Origin: Brevundimonas diminuta
Lineage (GTDB): Bacteria; Pseudomonadota; Alphaproteobacteria; Caulobacterales; Caulobacteraceae
Reading direction: 5' to 3'
Assembly: GCF_022654015.1 (NCBI RefSeq)
Contig: NZ_CP073063.1
Coordinates: 744,001 to 808,000, forward strand
DNA: 64,000 nucleotides
A model generated the notes under the pieces. The model did no database searches, was not told where the DNA came from, and saw only the letters and a list, made by a program, of their open reading frames with translations. The position numbers and the translations under genes are program-made. This document shows positions 1-9,005 of this stretch, one piece after another (within the stretch, counting starts at the first letter, position 1; each line of letters opens with the position of its first letter).

Positions 1-672
1 GCGGTGGGCCATGACCGAGGCGCCGGCTGCGCCCGAGGCGACGATGGGCGCCCAGGCCGCACGCCAGTCGGCGATGGCGGCGGCGTCGAAGCGGACGCGG
101 TCGTCGAGTTTCGGCAGCCATTCGACGAACAGATCGGCCCCGCCCTGAAGCGCCGTCTGGTCATAGGTCAGCAGGGGCCAGTCGCCGCCGGGCCCGTGCA
201 GGGTCTCGGGTGGAGCGCCCGCCTCGTGCAGCACGGCCAGCGCGTCGATGGCGGCCAGATAAAGCGGCGTTTCGTCTGTGCCGTCTTCGATCACGCGGGC
301 GAACAGGTCGTCGCCGAAATCCTCCAGCACGGCCAGGCCGTTGGCGGCGTCCAGCGACGGGATCTCAGGGGCGGACAGGCCCAGGGACTTCAGATGGGCG
401 GCGACGGCGGCGAAGGCCTCGATCCGGCCGGCCGACAGGCGGGCGACGGCGTTCCAGCCGGCGGCGTGACGCTGCGCCGGCGTCCAGCGCGGATCGCACG
501 GCTGGCTCTCGGCGGCGGGCGCCTGATCCATCAGCATCAGGGTCGGGCCGGTCGTCGGCGTCAGCCGCTCGTAACGTCGCGTCGAGGCGTCTCCGGACAG
601 GGGGGCGCGCACGGCGTCGGCCAGGCCTGCGGCCTTCAGGAAGTCGAGACGGAGGGTTTCGCGTTCAGACAT
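1..672 (-). CDS. amgK: Cell-wall sugar kinase AmgK, aminoglycoside phosphotransferase fold (3' end outside window)
   Basis: The first 224 residues of a phosphotransferase are visible; the C-terminal part lies beyond the left edge. The N-terminus carries SGDASTRRYERL, the glycine-rich nucleotide loop typical of AmgK proteins. AmgK phosphorylates N-acetylmuramic acid and N-acetylglucosamine at the anomeric position so that MurU can recycle them to UDP-MurNAc. The ATG overlaps the end of tsaE by 8 bp, so the two are probably co-translated. Known family context: a tsaE-amgK-murU order is common in alphaproteobacteria, so murU would be expected just left of the window. The catalytic HGD region is not visible. 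A general APH-family kinase is the alternative. Confidence 0.82.
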   Translation of the reverse strand, partial: MSERETLRLDFLKAAGLADAVRAPLSGDASTRRYERLTPTTGPTLMLMDQAPAAESQPCDPRWTPAQRHAAGWNAVARLSAGRIEAFAAVAAHLKSLGLSAPEIPSLDAANGLAVLEDFGDDLFARVIEDGTDETPLYLAAIDALAVLHEAGAPPETLHGPGGDWPLLTYDQTALQGGADLFVEWLPKLDDRVRFDAAAIADWRAAWAPIVASGAAGASVMAHR

Positions 673-1123
673 GCAGTTCCTTCAGCCCCGTTTCCCATCG
701 GCCTACGCCGGAAACGGTCGCAAGGCGGCCGTCGCCCTGCTCGGAGATTTCGATGATCAACTGGTCCGGCCCCAAGAACCGGCCGGGATTGTCGCCTAAC
801 CGCTCGGGCCATTCGATCACGGCGCACCCCTCGTCCAGCGCCTCGTCCAGGCCGATCTCGAACGCTTCTTCCGGCCGGGTCAGGCGATAGAGGTCGAAAT
901 GGGCGACGGGCGGGTCGCTTTCGTAGAACTGGACCAGGGTGAAGGTCGGGCTGGGCACGTCCTCGTCCGGCGTGGTCAGGGCGCGGATCAGGCCGCGCGC
1001 CAGGGTCGACTTGCCCATGCCCAGCGGACCGTAGAGCAGCAGACTGTCGCCCGCCGCCAGCAGGGGGGCGATGGCCTGACCCAGGGCGGTGGTGGCCTCG
1101 GCGTCGGGCAGGGCGATCTTCAT
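665..1123 (-). CDS. tsaE: tRNA threonylcarbamoyladenosine biosynthesis ATPase TsaE
   Basis: A 152-residue protein of the usual TsaE length. It has a Walker A loop GPLGMGKST at residues 32-40, the SPTFTLVQFY switch-like segment around residue 60, and the HFDLYRL and EWPERL motifs that mark the family. TsaE is the ATPase that drives turnover of the TsaB-TsaD complex in making t6A at position 37 of ANN-decoding tRNAs in the cytoplasm. The ATG overlaps the stop of the upstream acyltransferase (ATGA), and its own stop overlaps the start of amgK. This makes a tightly coupled leftward three-gene operon. Confidence 0.95.
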   Translation of the reverse strand: MKIALPDAEATTALGQAIAPLLAAGDSLLLYGPLGMGKSTLARGLIRALTTPDEDVPSPTFTLVQFYESDPPVAHFDLYRLTRPEEAFEIGLDEALDEGCAVIEWPERLGDNPGRFLGPDQLIIEISEQGDGRLATVSGVGRWETGLKELHV

Positions 1124-1974
1124 GGAAACACCGCGTCAGGATCGGCGGCCAAAGTCCGCTCGGTGAAGGTCTTCAACGCCTCGGTGGCCATGGCGGCGTC
1201 CACGTCCAGCCGGTCGGCGGGAATGGGCAGACCGACATCGACGCCGAACGGCTTGCCTTCCTTGTTCAGCAACTCGTGAAACAGGGTCACGTCGCGCAGC
1301 TCCTGCGAGACCTTGTCGAACAGGTGAAACAGCCGGCTATAGGGGCCGGTGACGTGCATGGGGATCACCGGCGCGTCATACTTGCGCGCCATCGAGGCGG
1401 CTGTCGGCGCCCATTCGGGATCGGTCAGGACGCCGTTCTTCTCGCGCGCCAGACGCCCGGCGGGGAACATGACGACGCAGCGTTCGGCCTCGAACGCCTC
1501 CCTGGCGGCGTTCAGGGTGGCGCGGGTCTTTTCGCGGGTGCGTTTGTCGTGGACCCATTCGACGGGAATGATGGTCTCGTCCAGCCGGGGCGAGACGCGG
1601 ATCGCGTCGGCGTTGGCGAAGAAGATCATGTCGCTGCGCCGCTGTTTGATCGCGTCGAACACGGCGACCCCGTCGGCGATGCCGGTGGGGTGGTTGCACA
1701 CCACGACGCAGCGGCCGGTCGCCGGCAGGCGCTCCAGGTTCGTCGTCGTCACCTTCAGTCTCAGCAGGTCCGAGACGTAGTCGAAGGTCTCGGTCCCCGA
1801 CAGGTCGCGGATCGCGTCGGCCATTCGCACCGCCGCCCCATAGCCCAGCACGCCGTAGAGCGCCGGCCGCACGACCGGCCACAGCGGCGAGGCGGTCAGG
1901 CGCGGCGCGCGTTCGGCGATCAGCACATCGACGATGTGGGGCTGACGACGGGCGGGAAGGGTGGCGGCGGTCAT
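1120..1974 (-). CDS. PlsC-like lysophospholipid acyltransferase
   Basis: A 284-residue protein of the glycerol-phosphate/lyso-lipid acyltransferase superfamily. The acyltransferase block I reads NHPTGIADG (a variant of NHx4D with one extra residue between His and Asp) at about residues 93-101, and block III reads FPAGR near residue 170. It would move an acyl chain from acyl-ACP or acyl-CoA to a lysolipid at the inner membrane. The acceptor cannot be read from sequence: lysophosphatidate and lyso-ornithine lipid are both possible. It is the first gene of the leftward operon with tsaE and amgK and overlaps tsaE by 4 bp. Confidence 0.78.
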   Translation of the reverse strand: MTAATLPARRQPHIVDVLIAERAPRLTASPLWPVVRPALYGVLGYGAAVRMADAIRDLSGTETFDYVSDLLRLKVTTTNLERLPATGRCVVVCNHPTGIADGVAVFDAIKQRRSDMIFFANADAIRVSPRLDETIIPVEWVHDKRTREKTRATLNAAREAFEAERCVVMFPAGRLAREKNGVLTDPEWAPTAASMARKYDAPVIPMHVTGPYSRLFHLFDKVSQELRDVTLFHELLNKEGKPFGVDVGLPIPADRLDVDAAMATEALKTFTERTLAADPDAVFP

Positions 1975-2089
1975 GAAAGATCGCTTGTCGCCGGTTCGGT
2001 CGGAGGGGGCAAGATGCGCGGCGTCGTGGACGCTTGGCGATCGGACGGGCGGCCCCTATCACTGTCGAAAAGCTGTGGGGAATGAAGAC

Positions 2090-4174
2090 ATGACGCGTTC
2101 ACGCTGGATGGCGGCGGTCGCCTTTGGAAGCCTGATCCTGGCCGCTGCGCCCAGCCTGGCGCAGCAGGCCTCGTCCGCGCCGGCCGCCGCCCCCGCCGCC
2201 CAAGCGCCCGCATCGCGCGGCCTGTCGCTGAAAGATCTGGCGATGATGGAGCGAGTCAGCGAGCCGCGCGTCTCGCCGGACGGCCGCCAAATCCTCTACG
2301 CCGTGCGCACCACCGACTGGGACGGCAACAAGGGCGTGAACGGCCTGTGGCTGGCGGACGCGTCGGGTGGCGAGCCGCGCAAGTTGGCGATCTCGGAAGG
2401 CGGGGCCTCGGGCGCGCGCTGGGCGCCGGACGGCGAGGCCATCTACTTCCTGTCGTCGCGGGGCGGATCGAACCAGGTCTGGCGCACGGATGCGGCCGGG
2501 ATGGCGGCGGCCCAGGTGACGACCCTGCCTTTCGACGTGTCGGGCTTCCGCATCGCGCCGGACGGCAAGTCGCTGGTCCTGGCCGTCTCGGTCTTCGTCG
2601 ATTGCGACACCCTGGCCTGCACAAAGACGCGGCTGGACGCCCGGGGCAAATCGACGCTCCAGGCCTATGACCGTCTGCCGCTGCGCGACTTCGATCACTG
2701 GGTCGATACGCGCCGCACCCATCTGTTCGTCCAGCCGCTGAACGGGTCGGGTTTGAGTGGCGGCGAACCGCGCGATCTGATGGCGGGTCTGGATGCCGAT
2801 GTCTCGGCCGGCGATTCCAGCTTCGACATTTCGCCGGACGGCCGCACCCTGGTTTACGGCACGCAGACGCAAGGCGCGGGCGAGGCCTTCACCAGCAATA
2901 GCGACATCTTCCGCGTGGCGCTCGACGGCGGGACGCCGGTCAATCTGACGGAAGGCAACAAGGGATCGGACGGCAATCCGGTCTTCTCTCCGAACGGTCG
3001 CCAGCTGGCCTGGCTGTCGGCGCCGCGCGAGAACGTCGGCGGGGATCAGGCCGCGGTCTGGGTGGCTGACGCCGACGGCTCCGGCGCGAGGAAACTGACC
3101 GACTGGGATCGCGGCGCGGGCGGCCTGCAATGGCGCACCGACGGCCGGTCGCTGCTGGTCTCGGCGGCGGACGAGGGCCAGAACCGGCTATTCTCGGTCG
3201 ATGCCCGCACCGGCCGGATCACGCCCCTGACCGGAAACGGCACGGTCGGCGCCTATGAGGAGAAGGCCGGTGTTCTGGCCTACGCCCACGAAAGCTTCGT
3301 CGCCCCGACCCAAATATTCGTTCAGACGCGCGCCGAACCCCGCCAGATCAGTCGCCAGAACGCCGAGGTGCTGGCGCAGCTGGACCTGCCGAAAGGCGAG
3401 GCCTTCACCTTCGCCGGCTGGAACAATGAGCAGGTGCAGGGCTGGGTGTTCAAGCCGGCGGGCGCGGTCGAGGGGCGGCGCTATCCGGTGGTCTATCTGA
3501 TCCACGGCGGGCCGAAATCGCCCTGGACCGAGAACTGGTCCTACCGCTGGAACCCGCAGGTCTATACGGCGGCGGGCTATGCGGTGGTGATGATCAACTT
3601 CCACGGCTCGCCCGGTTACGGTCAGGCCTTCACCGACGCCATCAACGATCACTGGGGCGACCGGCCGCTGGAGGATTTGCAGAAGGGCTGGGCGGCGGCG
3701 CTGTCGAACAATCCGTGGATCGACGGCGACCGGGCCTGTGCGCTGGGCGCCTCATACGGCGGCTATATGGTCAATATGATCGCCGGCAAGTGGAACGGGC
3801 CGTGGCGCTGCCTGGTCAACCACGCCGGGGTGTTCGACGTGCCGCAGCTGATGAACGCCATGGATATCGGCAACTTCATCTGGGAGTTCGGCGGACCGAG
3901 CTGGGAGCGCAAGGCCGTCTATGACGCCTTCAACCCTGAGACCTATGCCGGCGACTGGACGAAGCCGATGCTGGTGCTGCATGGCTCCAAGGACTTCCGC
4001 GTGCCGTTGGAGCAGGGACTGGCGACCTTCTCGGCGCTTCAGCGTCAGGGCGTGCCCAGCCGCTTCGTCCATGTGCCGGACGAGAACCACTGGGTGCTGA
4101 AACCCCGCACCTGGGTCGACTGGCAGCAGGAAATCCTGGATTGGGTGGGTCGCTATACGGCGCCGGCGGGCTGA
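2090..4174 (+). CDS. Secreted S9 family prolyl-oligopeptidase-type peptidase (copy 1 of a tandem pair)
   Basis: A 694-residue serine peptidase of the dipeptidyl/acylaminoacyl-peptidase branch of S9. The chosen ATG is preceded by a GGGGAATGAAG purine stretch and begins a clear signal peptide (MTRSRWMAAV...SLAQQ), so the protein acts in the periplasm; a longer frame extends upstream but lacks this logic. Residues about 45-430 form a beta-propeller with repeated SPDGR-type strands. The C-terminal alpha/beta-hydrolase domain has Ser555 in GASYGGY, Asp635 in GSKDF and His667 in ENHW. The next gene is a clear paralog only 69 bp away. Likely role: trimming of imported peptides. Substrate unknown. 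Confidence 0.9.
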   Translation: MTRSRWMAAVAFGSLILAAAPSLAQQASSAPAAAPAAQAPASRGLSLKDLAMMERVSEPRVSPDGRQILYAVRTTDWDGNKGVNGLWLADASGGEPRKLAISEGGASGARWAPDGEAIYFLSSRGGSNQVWRTDAAGMAAAQVTTLPFDVSGFRIAPDGKSLVLAVSVFVDCDTLACTKTRLDARGKSTLQAYDRLPLRDFDHWVDTRRTHLFVQPLNGSGLSGGEPRDLMAGLDADVSAGDSSFDISPDGRTLVYGTQTQGAGEAFTSNSDIFRVALDGGTPVNLTEGNKGSDGNPVFSPNGRQLAWLSAPRENVGGDQAAVWVADADGSGARKLTDWDRGAGGLQWRTDGRSLLVSAADEGQNRLFSVDARTGRITPLTGNGTVGAYEEKAGVLAYAHESFVAPTQIFVQTRAEPRQISRQNAEVLAQLDLPKGEAFTFAGWNNEQVQGWVFKPAGAVEGRRYPVVYLIHGGPKSPWTENWSYRWNPQVYTAAGYAVVMINFHGSPGYGQAFTDAINDHWGDRPLEDLQKGWAAALSNNPWIDGDRACALGASYGGYMVNMIAGKWNGPWRCLVNHAGVFDVPQLMNAMDIGNFIWEFGGPSWERKAVYDAFNPETYAGDWTKPMLVLHGSKDFRVPLEQGLATFSALQRQGVPSRFVHVPDENHWVLKPRTWVDWQQEILDWVGRYTAPAG

Positions 4175-4243
4175 GCGACCCATTGACGCGCCTTGGCAGG
4201 GTGCTACGCCTCGCGGCCAGAAAGCTTCGCGAGGAAGATCTTG

Positions 4244-6355
4244 ATGCGTCACCGTTCCCTTCTGTCCGCCGCCTGCGCGGCTGTTGCGCTGATGAGCGCC
4301 GCGCCTGCCCTGGCCCAGGTGCCGCCCGCGCCGGTTCCGGCCGCGCCCGCGACGCCGGACGCCTTCACCTATCAGGACATGATCTCGGCCAACCGGCTGG
4401 GCGATCCGCAGGTGTCGCCGGACGGCCGCTATGTCGTTTATTCGGTCACGACCACCGATGTTCAGGCCAACAGCCGCGCCGGCAGCCTGTGGATCCTGGA
4501 CCTGAACGCGCCGGACACGGCGCCGCGGCGACTGGCCATCTCGGATCAGGGCGCCAACACCGCGCGCTGGGGCGGGGACGGCAATCTGTACTTCCTGTCG
4601 GGCAAGTCGGGCGCGAGCCAGGTCTGGCGCGTCGCCTCGCCCACATCGGCGCCGGTTCAGGTGACCAACCTGCCGACCGACGTGAACGCCTATCGGATCA
4701 GCCCTTCGGGCGACAAGGTGGCGGTGTCGCTGGCCGTCTATCCGAACGCGACCGACCTGAACGCCTCTGTCCAGCAGGGCAAGGCCATCGCCGAGCAGAA
4801 GACGACGGGACAGGTCTATGACCGCATGTTCGTGCGTCATTGGGACACCTGGAACGACCACACCCAGAACCACCTGTTCGTCCAGTCTATCGGCCGTGAC
4901 GGCAAGGCCACGGGCACGCCGGTCTGGATCACCAAGGGCTTTGACGGCGACACGCCCTCCAAGCCCTTCGGCGACGAAAGCGAGTTCGTCTTCACGCCGG
5001 CGGGCGACGCCGTGGTCTTCTCGGCGCGTCTCGCCGGTCAGACCGAGCCGTGGAGCACCAACTTCGACCTTTGGAAGACCAACGGCCTGTCGGGCGACGG
5101 CACCTTCACCAACTTGACCGACGGCAACGACGCCTGGGATACCGGGCCGGTCTTCTCGCCGGACGGCCGGACCCTGGCCTATCGCGCCATGGCGCGGCCG
5201 GGCTTTGAGGCCGATCGCTATCAGATCGTGCTGATGGACGTCGAAACGGGCCAGAAGCGCGAGATCGCCTCGAACTGGGATCGCTCGGCCGACACGCTGC
5301 AATGGTCGCGCGACGGGCAGACGCTGTACACGACGGCGGGCGACGTCGGCTCGACCAAGCTGTTTTCGGTGGATACGCGCAACGGCGTGGTGACGCCGAT
5401 CACGGGCGCGGGCCACGTCTCGGCCTTCCAGCAGACGCCGTCGGGCTTCGTCTTCGCCCAGGACAGCCTGCGCGAGCCGGGCGACCTGTATTTCAAGACC
5501 TATCTGGGTCGCGAAATGCCGCGTCGTCTGACGCAGTCCAACCCTGCCTTCGCCGCCAAACAGTTCGGCGAGTATGAGCAGTTCAGCTTCGCCGGCTGGA
5601 ACAACGAGACGGTCCATGGCTATGTCATCAAGCCGGCCGGCTACGTCGAGGGCCGCAAATATCCGGTCGCCTTCCTGATCCACGGCGGGCCGCAGGGTTC
5701 GTTCGGGGACGGCTGGTCCTATCGCTGGAACCCCGAGACCTATGCGGGCGCGGGCTATGCGGTGGTGATGATCGATTTCCACGGCTCGACCGGCTACGGC
5801 CAGGCCTTCACCGACGCGATCAGCCAGCACTGGGGCGACCGCCCGCTGGAAGACCTGCAGAAGGGCTGGGCGGCGGCTCAGGCGAAATACAGCTTCCTGG
5901 ACGGCGACAACGCCTGTGCGCTGGGCGCCTCCTACGGCGGCTATATGATCAACTGGATCGCCGGCAACTGGTCCAATGAATTCAAGTGCCTGGTCAACCA
6001 CGACGGCGTCTTCGACACCTTCGGCATGGGCTATTCCACCGAAGAGCTGTGGTTCACCGAGTGGGAATACGGCGGCACGCCGTGGGACAAGCCGGAGGGC
6101 TATCAGAAGTTCAACCCGGCCAACCACGTCGATAATTGGAAGACGCCGATGCTGGTGGTTCAGGGCGACCGCGACTTCCGCATCCCGACCGCCCAGGGCC
6201 TGTCGACCTTCACCGCCCTGCAACGGCGCGGCATCGACAGCCGCCTGATCGTCTTCCCTAACGAAAATCACTGGGTGCTGAAGCCGGCCAACAGCCTGCA
6301 ATGGCATAATGAGGTGTTCGGCTGGCTGAACAAATATCTGGCGCCGACGCAGTAA
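4244..6355 (+). CDS. Secreted S9 family prolyl-oligopeptidase-type peptidase (copy 2 of a tandem pair)
   Basis: A 703-residue paralog of the preceding gene with the same plan: a signal peptide ending in APALAQ, an N-terminal beta-propeller and a C-terminal hydrolase domain with Ser563 (GASYGGY), Asp644 (GDRDF) and His676 (ENHW). The ATG is placed at the start of the signal peptide behind GAGGAAG; an earlier in-frame ATG gives an implausible leader. Whole blocks of the hydrolase domain (GYAVVMI.FHGS, HWGDRPLEDLQKGWAAA) are shared with copy 1, indicating an old tandem duplication. The gene ends shortly before a strong hairpin terminator. Confidence 0.9.
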   Translation: MRHRSLLSAACAAVALMSAAPALAQVPPAPVPAAPATPDAFTYQDMISANRLGDPQVSPDGRYVVYSVTTTDVQANSRAGSLWILDLNAPDTAPRRLAISDQGANTARWGGDGNLYFLSGKSGASQVWRVASPTSAPVQVTNLPTDVNAYRISPSGDKVAVSLAVYPNATDLNASVQQGKAIAEQKTTGQVYDRMFVRHWDTWNDHTQNHLFVQSIGRDGKATGTPVWITKGFDGDTPSKPFGDESEFVFTPAGDAVVFSARLAGQTEPWSTNFDLWKTNGLSGDGTFTNLTDGNDAWDTGPVFSPDGRTLAYRAMARPGFEADRYQIVLMDVETGQKREIASNWDRSADTLQWSRDGQTLYTTAGDVGSTKLFSVDTRNGVVTPITGAGHVSAFQQTPSGFVFAQDSLREPGDLYFKTYLGREMPRRLTQSNPAFAAKQFGEYEQFSFAGWNNETVHGYVIKPAGYVEGRKYPVAFLIHGGPQGSFGDGWSYRWNPETYAGAGYAVVMIDFHGSTGYGQAFTDAISQHWGDRPLEDLQKGWAAAQAKYSFLDGDNACALGASYGGYMINWIAGNWSNEFKCLVNHDGVFDTFGMGYSTEELWFTEWEYGGTPWDKPEGYQKFNPANHVDNWKTPMLVVQGDRDFRIPTAQGLSTFTALQRRGIDSRLIVFPNENHWVLKPANSLQWHNEVFGWLNKYLAPTQ

Positions 6356-6378
6356 CAAGCATCCGTCCGGACGACAAA

Positions 6379-6411
6379 AAGGGGCGCGGTCCGACGACCG
6401 CGCCCCTTCTT
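6379..6411 (+). terminator. Bidirectional intrinsic terminator
   Basis: A perfect 11-bp stem, GGGGCGCGGTC (6381-6391) against GACCGCGCCCC (6396-6406), with a CGAC loop. It is flanked by AAAAA on the left and TTCTT on the right. It lies between the convergent S9 gene and the small leftward gene, so it can end transcription from both sides. Confidence 0.85.
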
Positions 6412-6424
6412 CATGCCCGTTTGG

Positions 6425-6730
6425 TCAGAGCGCCGCGCGCTGCATCGGCGCGCCGGCCAGACGTTCATACTGATGCGCGGTCATGCAGCGCGGCGCGGCC
6501 CAGCGCTGGCCCGACTGATAGGCGGCGACGGCCTGTTGCGCCGTGACGAAGCTCGGCGTCGCGCCGTGGTCGCGCTGATAGGCCGTGCGTGAGGCCACAT
6601 CGGTTCCGCATACCCTGACGGTTTGCAGCACGGCCGCGCGCTCGGCGGGGCGCGGACTTTGCGCCAGCGCCGGCGTCGTTGCGGCCGCCAGAGCGGCAGC
6701 GATCAGGGCGGGGGTCAGAAAACGGGTCAT
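6425..6730 (-). CDS. Small secreted protein of unknown function
   Basis: A 101-residue protein with a signal peptide (MTRFLTPALIAAALAAATTPALAQ). The mature part is about 77 residues with two cysteines, one in VRVCGTDV and one in APRCMTAHQY, which could form a disulfide in the periplasm. The start chosen gives the signal peptide and has GGACTGCC upstream; the frame stays open further upstream, but that extension looks non-coding. I do not recognise a family. It is divergent from the AsmA-like gene and convergent with the S9 gene across a shared terminator. Confidence 0.7.
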   Translation of the reverse strand: MTRFLTPALIAAALAAATTPALAQSPRPAERAAVLQTVRVCGTDVASRTAYQRDHGATPSFVTAQQAVAAYQSGQRWAAPRCMTAHQYERLAGAPMQRAAL

Positions 6731-6897
6731 CGGCAGTCCTCCACGGCCTGAATTAAGATCAGGACTCTGACGAATTATGCGCCAATCCCGAGATTTGTAA
6801 AGGTTATGCGACAACTTCGCGTCAGATCGACGACAAGCTGACCCTGCGGCGCCAAACCCGGGCTGGTGCGTTTCCTCTGGCTGACGGAGACGAGCGA

Positions 6898-8943
6898 TTG
6901 TCGAACCCACGGAATTGGCGCACTTTTCGGGCCGACCTGAACCAGCGGGCGTGGGCGCCGGCCGGGGCGCGTTTGCGCATCTGGCGCGACTGGGTGCGAG
7001 ATAACGATCCCGTCTATGCCGCGGCTCGACGACCGGGGGCTGCGGAAAAATGGGCGGCGGGCGTGGTGCTGGTGCTCGTGGCGGCCGTTGTTCTTTTCCT
7101 GGCCCTGTTCGACTGGAACATGCTGCGCGGGCCTATCGGCCGCTGGGCCTCCGTCAAATACGATCGCGAAATCGCCCTAACCGGCGATCTGGACGTCAAT
7201 CTGTTCAGCTGGACGCCGTCCGCCGTGGTGCGGGGGTTAAAGATCGGCGGCCCCGACTGGGCGCGCGACCGCGACACGGCCGACGTCGATGAGGTCAAGG
7301 CCTCGGTTCGGCTTAGAAAGCTGCTGGCCGGGCAGGTGGAGATGCCCCTGCTGAGCTTCACCCGGCCCCGAGTCGTGCTGATCTCCACCAAGGACGGCCG
7401 CAAGAGTTGGCAGTTGAATCCCAACAAGCCCGATGACGGCGCAGGGCTGAACCTGCCGGTCATCCAGCAACTGGTCATCAAGGATGGCCAACTGACCTTT
7501 GAGGAACAGCGGCGCGGACTGACGCTGGAGGCGGCGGTCAATGCGCGTGAGGCGTCCAGCGGCCAGGCCGGGTTCGTGCTGGACGGGCGCGGCGATGTCC
7601 GCGGCGCGCCCATGACCGTCAGGATCCAGGGCGGTCCCTTCATCAACATCCGGCGCGATCGTCCCTATCGGTTCGAGGCGGATGTGACCGGCGCGGATTC
7701 GTCCCTGGTCGCCAAGGGGGCGATCACTCGACCGTTCGATCTGGGGCGGTTCGATGCGACCATGACGATCCAGGGCCGCAACATGTCGGACCTCTATCTC
7801 CTGACCGGCGTCGCCCTGCCCAATACGCCGCCGTATCGGCTGTCGGGGGCGCTGAACCGCGATCGGCGGGCCTGGACCTTCAAGGATTTCAACGGACGCG
7901 TCGGCGCGTCCGATCTGTCGGGCGAGGTAAAGGTCCAGTCGGGCCAGCGGCTGCGCGTCGACGCCGACCTGACCTCGAGTCGCCTGGACATCGACGACCT
8001 GGCCGCCGTCTTGGGCGCGCGGACCCAAACCAATGCGGCGGGCACGAACACCGAGGCCCCAGTCGTGGTCGGCGGCAAGCTGCTGCCGGACGCCAAGCTG
8101 CAGACCGAACGGCTGCAGACCATGGACGGAACCCTGTCCTATCGGGCCGGATCGGTGAAGGCGAACGCCTTCGACGTGCGTCAGGTGAACCTGGGCGCCG
8201 ACCTGAAGGACGGCATCCTGAAGTTGGACCCGATCAGCTTCGACTTCAATCGCGGCGCGCTGAACGGCACGGCGCGGATCGATGCGACCAAGGACACCCC
8301 CTACAGCACCGTCGATCTGCGTCTGGCGGGCTATCCGCTGGAGTCCATCATCCCGGCGCGCAACGGCTCGGCGCCCATCACGGGAAGGGCGCTGGGCCGG
8401 GCGAAGCTGGAGGGACCGGGCGCTTCGATCCATGATTTCGCTGGCGCGTCGAAAGGCTCGCTCAGCTTGGTCGTGCCGAACGGCAAGATGCGGGCGGCCT
8501 TCGCCGAACTGCTGGGCATCAACGCCAGCGCGGGTCTGCTGAAGCTGTTGAGCGGCGACCAGTCGGAAAGCCAGATTCGTTGCGCCGTCGCCGATTTCAA
8601 CGTCAGCGGCGGCACGGCGACCGCCCGCACCTTCGTCATCGACACCGATGTGGTGCTGGCTCAGGGCAAGGGCAGCATCAATCTGGGCGCCGAAACGATG
8701 AACCTGCGGATCGAGGGGGAATCCAAGAAGCCGCGACTGTTGCGCCTGTGGGCGCCGATCACCGTCTCCGGCCCCCTGACCGCGCCAAAGGTCGGTGTCG
8801 ATGTCGGTTCGGTCGTGTCGCAGGGCGGTCTGGCGGGCCTGCTTGGCGCGGTGGTGGCGCCGGTGACGGCCCTGTTCGCCTTCGTCGATCCGGGCCTGGC
8901 CGAGGACGCCGACTGCGGCCGGCTGATCGCCAACGCCCGCTGA
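6898..8943 (+). CDS. AsmA family inner-membrane protein
   Basis: A 681-residue protein with one transmembrane helix near residues 57-77 (VVLVLVAAVVLFLALF) and then a long, mostly beta periplasmic region. The N-terminal repeat has the AsmA pattern (LTGDLDVNLFSWTPSAVV) and the C-terminal part has the AsmA_2-like segment (GTARIDATKDTPYSTVDL, LRIEGESKKP). AsmA-like proteins are thought to move phospholipids between membranes or to affect outer-membrane assembly. The reading frame opens with TTG at 6898 after a GACGGAGACGAG purine tract. No in-frame ATG precedes the membrane helix, so a TTG start is likely. Transcribed on its own. Confidence 0.85.
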   Translation: MSNPRNWRTFRADLNQRAWAPAGARLRIWRDWVRDNDPVYAAARRPGAAEKWAAGVVLVLVAAVVLFLALFDWNMLRGPIGRWASVKYDREIALTGDLDVNLFSWTPSAVVRGLKIGGPDWARDRDTADVDEVKASVRLRKLLAGQVEMPLLSFTRPRVVLISTKDGRKSWQLNPNKPDDGAGLNLPVIQQLVIKDGQLTFEEQRRGLTLEAAVNAREASSGQAGFVLDGRGDVRGAPMTVRIQGGPFINIRRDRPYRFEADVTGADSSLVAKGAITRPFDLGRFDATMTIQGRNMSDLYLLTGVALPNTPPYRLSGALNRDRRAWTFKDFNGRVGASDLSGEVKVQSGQRLRVDADLTSSRLDIDDLAAVLGARTQTNAAGTNTEAPVVVGGKLLPDAKLQTERLQTMDGTLSYRAGSVKANAFDVRQVNLGADLKDGILKLDPISFDFNRGALNGTARIDATKDTPYSTVDLRLAGYPLESIIPARNGSAPITGRALGRAKLEGPGASIHDFAGASKGSLSLVVPNGKMRAAFAELLGINASAGLLKLLSGDQSESQIRCAVADFNVSGGTATARTFVIDTDVVLAQGKGSINLGAETMNLRIEGESKKPRLLRLWAPITVSGPLTAPKVGVDVGSVVSQGGLAGLLGAVVAPVTALFAFVDPGLAEDADCGRLIANAR

Positions 8944-9005
8944 TCGTTGATGACGACGACCGATCCGGCGATCCAAGCGTATTGTGGTGTGATGGAGCCT
9001 TTCGC

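Noticed and set aside
3752..6358. An 868-codon open frame on the minus strand opposite the S9 peptidases
   Set aside because: The product has low-complexity shadow composition, while the plus strand carries complete catalytic triads and signal peptides.
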